NCBI GenBank assembly: GCA_008080735.1
Contig: SHMW01000012.1
Coordinates: 20,998-84,997, forward strand
Direction of reading: 5' to 3'
Length of the DNA stretch: 64,000 nucleotides
Source of the DNA: Promethearchaeota archaeon
GTDB taxonomy: Archaea > Asgardarchaeota > Lokiarchaeia > Sigyniarchaeales > SOKP01
In this document: positions 1-9,042 of the stretch, piece by piece
How the letters are laid out: every line of letters begins with the position of its first letter
How positions within the stretch are numbered: position 1 is the stretch's first letter
Position numbers and translations under genes: made by a program
Notes under the pieces: model-generated
Told to the model about the DNA's origin: nothing
The model's database searches: none
What the model saw: only the letters and a program-made list of their open reading frames with translations

Positions 1-105
1 GCGTCTCTTGGGAGAAAAAACTTTTCCTATCTACCAGAAGACTATGAGTATGACGTAAAAGGCCTTCCAATGAGGATTGCCAAACCTCATTTCTTTGATA
101 GCTGA
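1..105 (+). CDS. C-terminal fragment of an unidentified protein (cut by window edge)
   Basis: Frame 1 is open from the first base and stops at TGA 103-105, giving 34 residues that end PMRIAKPHFFDS. The composition (charged, aromatic, no low complexity) looks like real coding sequence rather than chance. It faces the prenyl synthase gene tail to tail with an 18-base gap. The family cannot be told from this short tail. Confidence 0.55.
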   Translation, partial: ASLGRKNFSYLPEDYEYDVKGLPMRIAKPHFFDS

Positions 106-122
106 GGTATGAGATGATGAGC

Positions 123-1190
123 TTAAAATTCTCTCTCTGCTACAAAATTCAGAAGAGTTTCGAAAAATTCCAATTCATCTTCATGGATTACACCTTTTAA
201 TCGATCTAAGGCTTCAACGGCTTCCTTATAATAAGATTTCGCTAATTCTCTACAAAATACGTCTGCTTTGGATTCCTTGAAAAGCTGCTTTACGAGTACT
301 ACTTCCTCATCAGTAATATTTTGTTTCTCTATGATTGATATTAATCTATTTCGTCTCTCATCGGATAATTTATTTAATGCTTCGATTAGTAAGCAAGTTT
401 TCTTTCCCTCTTTAATATCGGAATCGGTAGGCTTGCCCGTTTTTTTCTCATCTCCGAAGGTTCCAAGGATATCATCAATTATTTGAAAAATGATCCCCAA
501 ATTCATACCGTATGTACTTAGGGACTTCAGATATTCTTCCTCTACTTGTGCATAGACAGCGCCTATAAGAATGGATTTCTCAATCAATGCACCGGTTTTC
601 AGTGAAATCATCTGAATGTATTCATCCATAGTTAAATCCGTCTTATTTACGATATCAGTTTCTATTAATACCCCGTTGGCAATTTCTATAAAGGCTTTCT
701 TATATAAATCCACGCCCTTAATGTTTAGATTGCTACTGAAACCGTTATTCAGGTATGCTTCTAATCCCAGAAAAAATGCCGAATCACCACCAATAATACC
801 GATTGATGTCCCAAAATCTTCAGCTTTCATCTTTTTTAAGTTATATTTTTGATGATATTGGCGATACCTATAATGAAAAGAAGGTTCTCCCCTTCTTATT
901 TCGTCATTGTCAATAATATCATCATGTATGAGAGAAGCATTATGTAGAAATTCTGTCCCAACGCAAGGTGTTAGGATTTTATCATCTCTAGAATCTGAAA
1001 ATGCCATATAGGTTGCGATACATAAAAGTGGACGGATTCTTTTTCCCCCAGCTAAAAAATAGCTCTGGAGTTCTGTGTAATACTCTTTAAGAAATACATT
1101 ATCGACAGCTTCGATTTTTCTCTTATATATCGATCCTATGACTTGATTTATTTTTGGTTTATATTGCTTACTATATTCTATAAAATTCAT
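123..1190 (-). CDS. Polyprenyl synthetase (geranylgeranyl/farnesyl diphosphate synthase type)
   Basis: Trans-isoprenyl diphosphate synthase of 355 residues, which condenses isopentenyl diphosphate with allylic diphosphates to make the C20 or longer chains of archaeal lipids. The first aspartate-rich motif is visible as IHDDIIDND (about residues 88-96) and the second as FQIIDDILG with GDEKKTGKP after it; GGKRIRPLL near residue 48 is the family's N-terminal substrate motif. Length is slightly above the usual 320-350. The start ATG at 1190 follows an AT-rich intergenic stretch. Chain length is not certain from sequence alone; in an archaeon GGPP synthesis is the default expectation. It is monocistronic as far as can be seen. 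Confidence 0.9.
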   Translation of the reverse strand: MNFIEYSKQYKPKINQVIGSIYKRKIEAVDNVFLKEYYTELQSYFLAGGKRIRPLLCIATYMAFSDSRDDKILTPCVGTEFLHNASLIHDDIIDNDEIRRGEPSFHYRYRQYHQKYNLKKMKAEDFGTSIGIIGGDSAFFLGLEAYLNNGFSSNLNIKGVDLYKKAFIEIANGVLIETDIVNKTDLTMDEYIQMISLKTGALIEKSILIGAVYAQVEEEYLKSLSTYGMNLGIIFQIIDDILGTFGDEKKTGKPTDSDIKEGKKTCLLIEALNKLSDERRNRLISIIEKQNITDEEVVLVKQLFKESKADVFCRELAKSYYKEAVEALDRLKGVIHEDELEFFETLLNFVAEREF

Positions 1191-1466
1191 GATTGTTGAT
1201 TATTCCTTCATTCTCAAATTAGAATTAAAAATTTACTTTATTTAATAACAGAATTCAAATTAAAAATAATATTAGAAATCTCAAATCTACTTAATTTATC
1301 ATTAATATTTGGAATCATATTGATGCTATAGATTTATATATCGCCTACTTTTTATTTGTTCCTATTTTGAGAAATAAAAACTGGTCTAAAGATTTTTTAT
1401 AAGATGAGTTGGATATTTTTTATTTAATAAATAATTAAGAAATTGATATCAATGAGTTGATGTGAA

Positions 1467-1751
1467 ATGCTTGATAAAATAAAATCAGATATGAAATATG
1501 ATGAGGAAGATGATATGATTTATAGAAATTATGAAACGATAAGAGAAACAATAAAAGGAATTATCGATATTTTCGAGATAAAAATAGCCAACGATGATTT
1601 CTTTTATCAAGCGGGTGTTGAAAATTTAAGGGCTCTGCATGAGTCTGTCATCGATATTTTAGAACTTTACAATTCCCCCATCAAAATTCAGAAAATGATT
1701 GAAGAAATTCGCTATAAAGAGAATCAGCTAACTAATAACAAGGGATTTTAA
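1467..1751 (+). CDS. Small acidic helical protein, unknown
   Basis: 94-residue soluble protein with ATG start at 1467, no membrane segment and no cysteine. It is predicted to be almost entirely helical (long stretches rich in E, I, L and K) and may form a small helical bundle. It is the only plus-strand gene in the first 8 kb and sits alone between two minus-strand genes. No family was recognised. Codon-like composition and a reasonable start support a real gene, but it could also be a short lineage-specific ORF. Confidence 0.55.
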   Translation: MLDKIKSDMKYDEEDDMIYRNYETIRETIKGIIDIFEIKIANDDFFYQAGVENLRALHESVIDILELYNSPIKIQKMIEEIRYKENQLTNNKGF

Positions 1752-1796
1752 TTACAATTTAAATAAATAAAAAGAAATTAATGAGATTAACCATTT

Positions 1797-4592
1797 TTAA
1801 ACTGTTCTCTCAAACTCTATTTGTATGGTTGCTATAACATGAGGATCTAAAGTTATTCTAATACTCTGATTTTTTATATCCTCTATTGTTGCTTTGATTA
1901 CATTTTTTGGCTCCTCTTCTAATAAATTCACAATAGTAGCATCTCGGATTTTAATAACATCATGAAAACGAATTACTCCATTTTCCATCTTATCTGACAA
2001 ATTATACGCTCTTAGTATAAGATTATTCCCTTTTTCGCTTTTTTTTATGGCAGAGATGAGGATCGCATCGTTATCAAGTTGAATAAAACTCATCTCATCC
2101 GGTAAATATCCTTCTGTTATTTCCTTATCTCCTCCTAAATACAAGGAGAGCGTTCCGCGGGGCTTTAAAACTACCTTATCTAAAAGCCTGATATTAGAAT
2201 CTGTCATAGAGGGAAATATGGGTAAGAGTTTATTGTTGAATTCTTTTCCGTATTTATGGATACTTGCTTGAAGCCAATCTGCTTTATCATTTTCAATAAC
2301 TAGTGAGAATTCAAAAATGTGGCTTCCTAAACATTGTGCACCGGGGGTATTCATTTCTGGACCTGCGTGGGAACTTCTCGTTTTAAAATCATCTCGAGAT
2401 AGCCACTCAACACATCTCAGTAGGGTAAGTGCCAAGGTTATCGTTCCATCATTATTTTTTATAGCTTCATATTCCGGCAAGCCCTTATTCAGAACTGCGA
2501 ATACTCGTTCATTATCACATAAAGCAACAAAATCTTTTTGATGATTAGTTGGTAATGGTTTTTGAACCCAATCTTCTGCATCTGGTAAATCTATATCCCT
2601 TTCTAAAACATGAAAATGCCCGTCCACATGCACTTTATCCGCCTTCATAGAAGAGGGAAATAAAACCCGAAGTCTATGGTCCCTGCTATTATTGAACATT
2701 TCAATTCGAAAATCAATTCTCTTAATACGTTCATAGAGCGTGATATATAATCTTAATGGATTATCTGTGAGAAAACTCTCCCGCTCGTATCTTTGTTCGG
2801 TCAGTGATACGGGGAGTTTGAGGTTCATTTCCATTTTCACAGTCTTTTGTGTAGGTCCATCGACCACATATTGCATCTCTGTTAGTTGTGCATCTTCAGT
2901 AGTATATTTCATATCAAACTGATTATCTTTTGGACCAGAAAAGTCATATTCATCCCCCCAATCGCCCACATCTTCAAATGCACAGATATCATTAAACCAT
3001 ATCCCACTACTTTTATCTAATACGTTAATTTTTCCTTCCGGATTTATATTAATCTGATAAAACTCATTTTGAAAAGTCTCTCCAATGACTCTATAAGACT
3101 CTTCTTTTTTAATAATCTTGGAAGGCTCTTCATCAGGATTAAGATAATAAGTCTTATAACCACACGCCGGAACTTCTGCCAAAAAACTAAAGCGTTTCGA
3201 AATATTCGTTTCTTGTGTATAGCGAGGCTCCTCTTTTATTAAATAGCCTTGATATTCAATCTCCTTTCCTGTATTATCTATTAACTTAAAATGCGAGGGA
3301 AATCCTTCACTTCCCTTTTTCGGGGTAATACCATTGAACTCAACAATATCTTTCCTTTTATAAGGTAGAGGATTATACACGACTAAAGGAATCCAATTAT
3401 TCATGTCATACTTATACTCAATTGACTCACTGAGATGAATTACAGAATTTTTAATAATTTCTTCTCCGATTTGCTCTGCCCAATCAAATCTGGTTCTCAT
3501 TTCTTCGTGAACTTGGTCAATAGAGCATCCACAGATTGAATCGTGAGGATGGTTTTTAATCAACCATTTCAAACCGGTTAAAATATAATCTTTGGGATAT
3601 TTTTCTGGTTGGTTTTTACTTAATATCCAAGTTAATGTGGCAAGAGGCTCGGTATATTTTTCATATAGATATTCTATCGCAGTATTTCTCTGTTTAATCC
3701 ACATACGTGCGGAAAAGACGCCTGAAAGTAGATGTGCATATTTTCCACCTCTAAGTTCTCCTTGAAAGTCCTTTAATTCCGGATTTGATTCCAATACTTT
3801 TTCTATATAGTATTCAAAGTCAGTTTGTATGATTTTCTTCTCTGGATTCGCCTCATTCCATTGTGAAATTATTTCTGGGATCTCTGGTTGTGCTTCATCG
3901 TGATCTGAACCATTATTAAGCAAAACATATGGTGTTGTAGTATAATTCTCCATTTGGTCAACTACACGTTTGATTTTTCTTAATGCTACCTTATACTGGC
4001 CATTTCGTTTTTTAGTATTTATATTCGCTATAGAGCCATAGCTCAGAAGTAAATGAATTGCGAGTATGGAAGTTGCTTCTCCTGGAGCTTTCCATCGGAA
4101 TTCTATATTTAAGTTGTTTTCCTCAAATTCATTTCCAAATCCCCTCCAGAAGATCACAGATGGAATTTCAAATCCTTTCAAAATTTGGGGAAGTTGACTA
4201 ATATGACCGAAAGGATCGGGGATATAACCCGCTTTCATAACTCTCCCCACTTTACGGGCAAAGTGATGCCCAATCATTAAATTACGTATAAGAGATTCCC
4301 CACTAATAAGGAATTCGTCGGGTAATATATACATCGGTCCAATAGATAAACGTCGCTCCTTTACATATTTCTCTATTTTCTCCTTATTTTCAGGACGAAC
4401 TTCGAGATAATCCTCAATGGGTATTGTTTGCCCATCAAATGTAAAACTATCGTAATCTGGATTAGTTTCCAGAATTTCTAATAGCTTATCGAACATAAGA
4501 ACTAATTCTGCTCGAAACTCTTGAAACGGAAGATACCACTCACGATCCCAATGGGTCTCAGGTACCAGAATTATTTTTTCTGCTTTTACCAT
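1797..4592 (-). CDS. Glycoside hydrolase family 38 alpha-mannosidase
   Basis: 931-residue GH38 enzyme that hydrolyses alpha-mannosidic bonds with a zinc ion in the active site. HWDREW at residues 14-19 supplies the His and Asp zinc ligands, and GYIPDPFGH around residues 122-130 contains the expected catalytic nucleophile Asp126. A second histidine-rich zinc-ligand region is HPHDSICGCS (about residue 349). The C-terminal half is the beta-sandwich part of the family. No signal peptide, so it is probably cytosolic, as in bacterial MngB-like and archaeal enzymes that recycle mannosyl-glycerate or glycan fragments. The nearest neighbours are unrelated, so the physiological substrate cannot be inferred. 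Confidence 0.93.
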   Translation of the reverse strand: MVKAEKIILVPETHWDREWYLPFQEFRAELVLMFDKLLEILETNPDYDSFTFDGQTIPIEDYLEVRPENKEKIEKYVKERRLSIGPMYILPDEFLISGESLIRNLMIGHHFARKVGRVMKAGYIPDPFGHISQLPQILKGFEIPSVIFWRGFGNEFEENNLNIEFRWKAPGEATSILAIHLLLSYGSIANINTKKRNGQYKVALRKIKRVVDQMENYTTTPYVLLNNGSDHDEAQPEIPEIISQWNEANPEKKIIQTDFEYYIEKVLESNPELKDFQGELRGGKYAHLLSGVFSARMWIKQRNTAIEYLYEKYTEPLATLTWILSKNQPEKYPKDYILTGLKWLIKNHPHDSICGCSIDQVHEEMRTRFDWAEQIGEEIIKNSVIHLSESIEYKYDMNNWIPLVVYNPLPYKRKDIVEFNGITPKKGSEGFPSHFKLIDNTGKEIEYQGYLIKEEPRYTQETNISKRFSFLAEVPACGYKTYYLNPDEEPSKIIKKEESYRVIGETFQNEFYQININPEGKINVLDKSSGIWFNDICAFEDVGDWGDEYDFSGPKDNQFDMKYTTEDAQLTEMQYVVDGPTQKTVKMEMNLKLPVSLTEQRYERESFLTDNPLRLYITLYERIKRIDFRIEMFNNSRDHRLRVLFPSSMKADKVHVDGHFHVLERDIDLPDAEDWVQKPLPTNHQKDFVALCDNERVFAVLNKGLPEYEAIKNNDGTITLALTLLRCVEWLSRDDFKTRSSHAGPEMNTPGAQCLGSHIFEFSLVIENDKADWLQASIHKYGKEFNNKLLPIFPSMTDSNIRLLDKVVLKPRGTLSLYLGGDKEITEGYLPDEMSFIQLDNDAILISAIKKSEKGNNLILRAYNLSDKMENGVIRFHDVIKIRDATIVNLLEEEPKNVIKATIEDIKNQSIRITLDPHVIATIQIEFERTV

Positions 4593-4759
4593 TCAATTTC
4601 AAACCTTTAAAGTAATTATTTAATGTAAAATGAATAAGACTATAAATCTATTCTTTCAAAATAATTTAAATGAAATCTAAGATCTTTACAAAATAGAGTG
4701 GATTACAAATTTTTATCGTTTAGTTTAATTCTTAATTAAGGAAATGAAGCTTGAAGAGC

Positions 4760-5221
4760 TTATTCGAAATCATTATCATCCAAATCAAGAATTACTCGTT
4801 TTTTATTCTTTTCCTCACTTATCGTGGCCCCTCCCTTTCCTAATTTCTCCACATCCTGGAATTCAACATTAGGGTTTAACATATCCATAAACTTCTTTTC
4901 TTCTTCGGTTGGTTGATACGGCTCTTTCATCATTTTATAAAATTCCTCTATCAATTCTTCATTTTGAGTATAACGTTTAGCTGTTTGTTTGAAAAACCAT
5001 CCAACGATTTTTTCCCATAGCTTTTTCAACCACCCTATCATCCCAGAAGATTTTTGTTTTTCGGTCTTTTGTTCCATACTTCTCCGATGCATCAGTTCTT
5101 GTTGAACATATTGAGCCCATTCTTCTCTGGGAATATTCATTCGTTTAAGCTCTTGTTTCATATCTCGTATTATTTCTCTTTCTTTCTCAGAAAGAGAAGA
5201 TTTGTGCTTATTTTTCGTCAT
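4760..5221 (-). CDS. Hydrophilic helical protein, unknown
   Basis: 153 residues, highly charged, with several predicted helices and one amphipathic tryptophan-rich stretch (GMIGWLKKLWEKIVGWFF, about residues 61-78) that could bind membranes peripherally. The C-terminus is acidic (DLDDNDFE). No known domain was recognised. It lies between the mannosidase and a membrane protein on the same strand, with gaps of about 110-170 bases on each side, so co-transcription is possible but not shown. Confidence 0.6.
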   Translation of the reverse strand: MTKNKHKSSLSEKEREIIRDMKQELKRMNIPREEWAQYVQQELMHRRSMEQKTEKQKSSGMIGWLKKLWEKIVGWFFKQTAKRYTQNEELIEEFYKMMKEPYQPTEEEKKFMDMLNPNVEFQDVEKLGKGGATISEEKNKKRVILDLDDNDFE

Positions 5222-5328
5222 TTATTCTCGCATTTAATAATTAATTGAATCTAAAATAATTTTCCCATTAAATTAATTTATCAGATCGAAGAACGGTAAA
5301 TGAAAAGAAAAAATGGTAAAATAAGGAT

Positions 5329-6210
5329 TTAATTAAAATTTAGTGGTCTTTCTAGCGGCCCTTCTATTCCCAAACGCTTAGCGAATTTTCGCATAAATTC
5401 CCTTCGCGATTTTAAATACACTTCCAATAGGATCATAACGGGGATCATAAGTACTGTAATGATAATTGGCATTATTGGCAACATGATTGCAGCGATTATA
5501 AACCCCGGATTTGTAGGATCATTATATCTGCTTAATACATCCATTAGGAAAAAAACATAGGAAAAGACCACCCCTATACCAGCATAGCCTTTTAAGAGAT
5601 AATGATACCAGCTCCCCATAGAGCGAACCTCAATAGGTTCAATTGTATCCTTAACCTTTTGCTTGTTTGTGAATACAATCCCCGCATCTAATAAAAACCA
5701 GACTGGTGAGAAGATACCCATAGAAATGGCAGTCATATAAGGGATTAAAGACGCAAAACCTACAATTGGCCATAAGCTTTCACCCCCCCCACCTCCTAAA
5801 TATCCTGGAGATACAACAAAATTATATGCAAAATCGCTTATACCTAGTAAAAGAGCAAAATTTACTGCTAATAAAGCGGGAAATATACCTTTCCATATAT
5901 TTTTAAATTTTTCTGGTTTTTCTCTATGCTGTATGCCAAATTCCATTCTGAAACCAATTGTTTTTTTATAAAAGAACAGCATCAATGGGGCGAAAAGATA
6001 GCCCGGTAAAAACCCTCCTATTATCCCCCCGAGAGGAATAAGCAAAACAATAGCCATGATTTGTAAGATTAAAGTATTAAAGGGAAGTATGGTAGTCATT
6101 CGGTCTGCTCCGCCATCTGCCAGATAATTCAGAGGGATAAAGGGTATGGTAAAGAGAAGATAAATTGCCAAAAATATAATTATTGCTTTACGATATCTTT
6201 TAAGGTTCAT
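5329..6210 (-). CDS. Polytopic membrane protein, unknown
   Basis: Predicted integral membrane protein with about seven hydrophobic segments. The open frame reaches up to 6291, but the ATG at 6208-6210 (MNLKRYRKAIII) is preferred because it puts a positively charged N-terminus directly before the first membrane segment, whereas the extra upstream 27 residues are of atypical composition. A charged loop sits between membrane segments (GIQHREKPEKFKN). No transporter or enzyme motif was found. It lies downstream of the phosphodiesterase gene on the same strand. Confidence 0.7.
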   Translation of the reverse strand: MNLKRYRKAIIIFLAIYLLFTIPFIPLNYLADGGADRMTTILPFNTLILQIMAIVLLIPLGGIIGGFLPGYLFAPLMLFFYKKTIGFRMEFGIQHREKPEKFKNIWKGIFPALLAVNFALLLGISDFAYNFVVSPGYLGGGGGESLWPIVGFASLIPYMTAISMGIFSPVWFLLDAGIVFTNKQKVKDTIEPIEVRSMGSWYHYLLKGYAGIGVVFSYVFFLMDVLSRYNDPTNPGFIIAAIMLPIMPIIITVLMIPVMILLEVYLKSRREFMRKFAKRLGIEGPLERPLNFN

Positions 6211-6345
6211 TTTTAAATTGTAACTCTGCTTTTTATAACAAATATATAAATTAGATATATTTAAATATCGTTTAACAAAACCCCATAGCAATAATTCTTG
6301 AAAATTGAAAAAAATTTTACCTCTTTTAAATTGGGAATATTTTGA

Positions 6346-7860
6346 TCAATCAAACAAATTCTTCCCCACAACACTTTTATGAGGTTCAATTCCAAGTAAA
6401 TATAACAAACTAGGAACCATATCAGTCGTTTTACAGTATTCACTCTCAAGATTTGGGATATCTCCACTCCCTCCTATAATAAAAGGAACATTCATAGATT
6501 TTCGTAAAGCAATATCATGAGAATAGAGATGCTCGTTCATTGTTTTACCATGCTCATAATTAAATGCATATTCGCCCAATGTTGATATTAACACATCAGA
6601 AGAGCGTGGATTTGTAAAAAACCGAGGTATTTGATCAATTATCATGGGAAAATCGATATCATATGTTTTTGCCAGCCATTGGTCTATAGAGTAATATTCT
6701 CCATCCAAAAGAGATTCAACTTTTTCATTATTTTGATATCCGAAAATATCCACCTCATCAATAATATATCTCGTTTTCATCCTTTTTCCCATATCTTTAT
6801 ATTCTATTGAAGCAGTGGAGATTTGACCCGTTCTGCTGTTTTTTCTTTTGATATGGATAATTCCTTGTTCAGGCGTATTTTCATCATCTCTAAAATACAT
6901 AAGCTTTATTCCAGGAATTTCCCATAGAACATCAAACAAATTTATCGACTTTTCGCTCCCTATAGAAGTAAACTTTTCCATTTGTCCTATATTCGGATGA
7001 TGGTTCCAATTATTTCCTGGAAAATTAAATGAACCAACACATCCAAAATTGGCATCAAAATCCCCCTTACCTGTTTTCGGATCATAAGGTTGCAATCCCT
7101 TTGATTCGAAAAATGGTTCCAAATCATATGACCTTTCCGCCTTATAATTCCCATGGTCCGAGATTATTCCAATTGCCGTAGAGTCATAATATCCTTCAGA
7201 TTTCAAAAAGTTAATAAGATTTCCCAGATATTCGTCGCATTTTAGAATTTCGTTAATATATTCAGGATGGTCAAAACCTCTCTCATGTAAGAGCTCGTCT
7301 GTTTTGGGAACGTATCCGACGGTAATTTTCGGTACTTCTTTTTCAGAGAAAAATTTTACGGGATTTTCGTAGGCATTTTGGATATTTTTAAATACATTTT
7401 CGGTATTAAACTTCTGAGGTGGGGAAAAATAGGATCCTCGAAACACGATATTAAGAGAGCTAAAAAAATTGCCTTCTCCTGCTTGTTCGAAAATGGTTTT
7501 TACATTTTTCCCCAAATCTCTACCGATTTTCCAGATATGGCTTCCGATTGAATAATTCCGGATAAATGGAGGTTTTTTTCCCTTTGAAGGTGGATCGCTC
7601 CGGGAAATCCAATGATATGCGGGGATACCACTCCCTTCTTCTGGATAATATCCCGAGTATGCTCCGGTAATAATATTCGGATAACACGGGAAGGTAACGC
7701 TGGGAAACGATGTTATGCAATTCTTACTGGATATGCCATTTTTTGCTAGGCTTGCAAAATGAGGTAACTTTCCTTTTTCCATTAACTCAAAAAATTGAGA
7801 TGATTTCACGTCATCTAAGATTAATAAAATTACTTGGTTAATTTTCGTTTGTTTTACCAT
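6346..7860 (-). CDS. Type I phosphodiesterase/nucleotide pyrophosphatase family protein
   Basis: 504 residues of the alkaline-phosphatase superfamily. The N-terminus has the first metal-ligand strand (VILLILDDVKSSQF), then the nucleophile region FPSVTFPCYPN, where the Thr is the likely phosphorylated nucleophile, and later the metal site GIISDHGN and the C-terminal metal histidine context HSHDIALR-like (LYSHDIALR). The family hydrolyses phosphodiester or pyrophosphate bonds, and archaeal members also include phosphoglycerate mutase-like and sulfatase-like enzymes. No signal peptide. The exact substrate is unknown; the neighbourhood gives no clue. Confidence 0.85.
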   Translation of the reverse strand: MVKQTKINQVILLILDDVKSSQFFELMEKGKLPHFASLAKNGISSKNCITSFPSVTFPCYPNIITGAYSGYYPEEGSGIPAYHWISRSDPPSKGKKPPFIRNYSIGSHIWKIGRDLGKNVKTIFEQAGEGNFFSSLNIVFRGSYFSPPQKFNTENVFKNIQNAYENPVKFFSEKEVPKITVGYVPKTDELLHERGFDHPEYINEILKCDEYLGNLINFLKSEGYYDSTAIGIISDHGNYKAERSYDLEPFFESKGLQPYDPKTGKGDFDANFGCVGSFNFPGNNWNHHPNIGQMEKFTSIGSEKSINLFDVLWEIPGIKLMYFRDDENTPEQGIIHIKRKNSRTGQISTASIEYKDMGKRMKTRYIIDEVDIFGYQNNEKVESLLDGEYYSIDQWLAKTYDIDFPMIIDQIPRFFTNPRSSDVLISTLGEYAFNYEHGKTMNEHLYSHDIALRKSMNVPFIIGGSGDIPNLESEYCKTTDMVPSLLYLLGIEPHKSVVGKNLFD

Positions 7861-8305
7861 GATAAATCAAGATAAATTTATAATAGTATTATAGTAATGC
7901 TTTAGATCTATAAAAAGATAAATCTTTCACTTCAAAGTTATAGGTATATATAATTTGGCAGCGCTAAAAATATAAGACATAGGAAAAAACAAAAGTGAAT
8001 TAAACCGATTATAGTATAAAATAGAAGTTTTCTAATCTTAAGATAATCCATTGTTTTTAGGTTTGTGTTCATTATAATCATCAAGCAGAAGGATTTGGTA
8101 TGATTTTAAGTGATGGCTTCTTTTCAATAATTTGAATCCATTTATACAGAAAAAGATTGTTTATAGAATATAGATATAGGTATATTGAATATATAGTTCA
8201 TTATCATATTATTCGTATTTTATCATAAGAATTTTTAAATCTCTGATATTTGAGCTTCATTTCTGTTGTAAATTTAATTAAAAATTGTAGATTTTACAGA
8301 TTGAT
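7861..8305. other. Intergenic region, no gene seen
   Basis: 445 bases between two divergently transcribed genes. It is very AT-rich with many TATA-like runs (for example around 8176-8200), and probably holds the promoters of the phosphodiesterase gene and of the HAD gene. I found no ORF with coding character and no RNA-gene-like structure in it. Confidence 0.6.
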
Positions 8306-8782
8306 ATGAAAAAATTGTATATTCCAAACTGTGGAGAAATTTTGATTAGAAATATTTTGTTTGATGTGAATGGCACAATTCAGTTTTCAGGGAGTATTTC
8401 AAAAGACCTGATTCCCAAATTTCAAAAAATTAAAGAAATATATGATGTGTATTTAATCTCTGCTGATACACGTGGGAATTTAGAGGAACTTGCTAATCAA
8501 CTTCAAGTCAAATATATCAGAATTAATCCAAAAGAGATTTCAGAATCTCAAGCAAAAAATTATCAATTAGACAAATTAGGAAAAAATGAAACAATTGCTG
8601 TGGGGAATGGAAATAATGATTCTTTAATGCTGAAAAATGCCTTACTTGGAATCTTAATAATTGGCAATGAAGGCGCAACTAGAGAAAGTCTCTTTAATTC
8701 TGATTTGGTTTTCACAAATCCCATTGATGTTTTAGATTTCCTTATCGATGAAAAAGCAATAATAGGTACTTTGAGAAAATAA
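8306..8782 (+). CDS. Small HAD-superfamily hydrolase (soluble P-type-ATPase-like)
   Basis: 158-residue HAD phosphatase without a cap domain. Motif I is FDVNGT at about residues 19-24: the nucleophile Asp is present, but the usual second Asp (DxD) is Asn, as seen in the small 'soluble P-type ATPase' group of archaeal/bacterial HAD proteins. Motif II fits LISADTRG and motifs III/IV fit AVGNGNNDSLML with the following helix. The length agrees with that group. The Asn substitution may lower phosphatase activity towards phosphomonoesters; the substrate is unknown. Confidence 0.8.
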   Translation: MKKLYIPNCGEILIRNILFDVNGTIQFSGSISKDLIPKFQKIKEIYDVYLISADTRGNLEELANQLQVKYIRINPKEISESQAKNYQLDKLGKNETIAVGNGNNDSLMLKNALLGILIIGNEGATRESLFNSDLVFTNPIDVLDFLIDEKAIIGTLRK

Positions 8783-9042
8783 ATACCTAAAATTAGACCA
8801 CCTCAAAAAACTTTATTCTTATCCTATTTACTCCACCTTTTTGTGGGATATATAAAGACTTTATACCTATATTCAAATGATTGAGATTTTCTAATTTTTC
8901 TTTATTCTAATCAAATATCAAAGGTGAATTTAATAGAAGTAATTTTATTATAAATATATGACAATAATTTGGTATTTTCGAAATTAAGGGTGTAAAATAT
9001 CAGATTTCTACAAAAAAATTGACTAAATGTCATGATTCATTA

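Noticed and set aside
6261..6467. 68-residue minus-strand ORF between the phosphodiesterase and the membrane protein
   Set aside because: It overlaps the end of the phosphodiesterase gene in another frame and has no start signal.
8160..8210. Repeated ATATAG words as a possible origin or CRISPR-like array
   Set aside because: They are irregular AT-rich runs without constant units or spacers, most likely promoter DNA.
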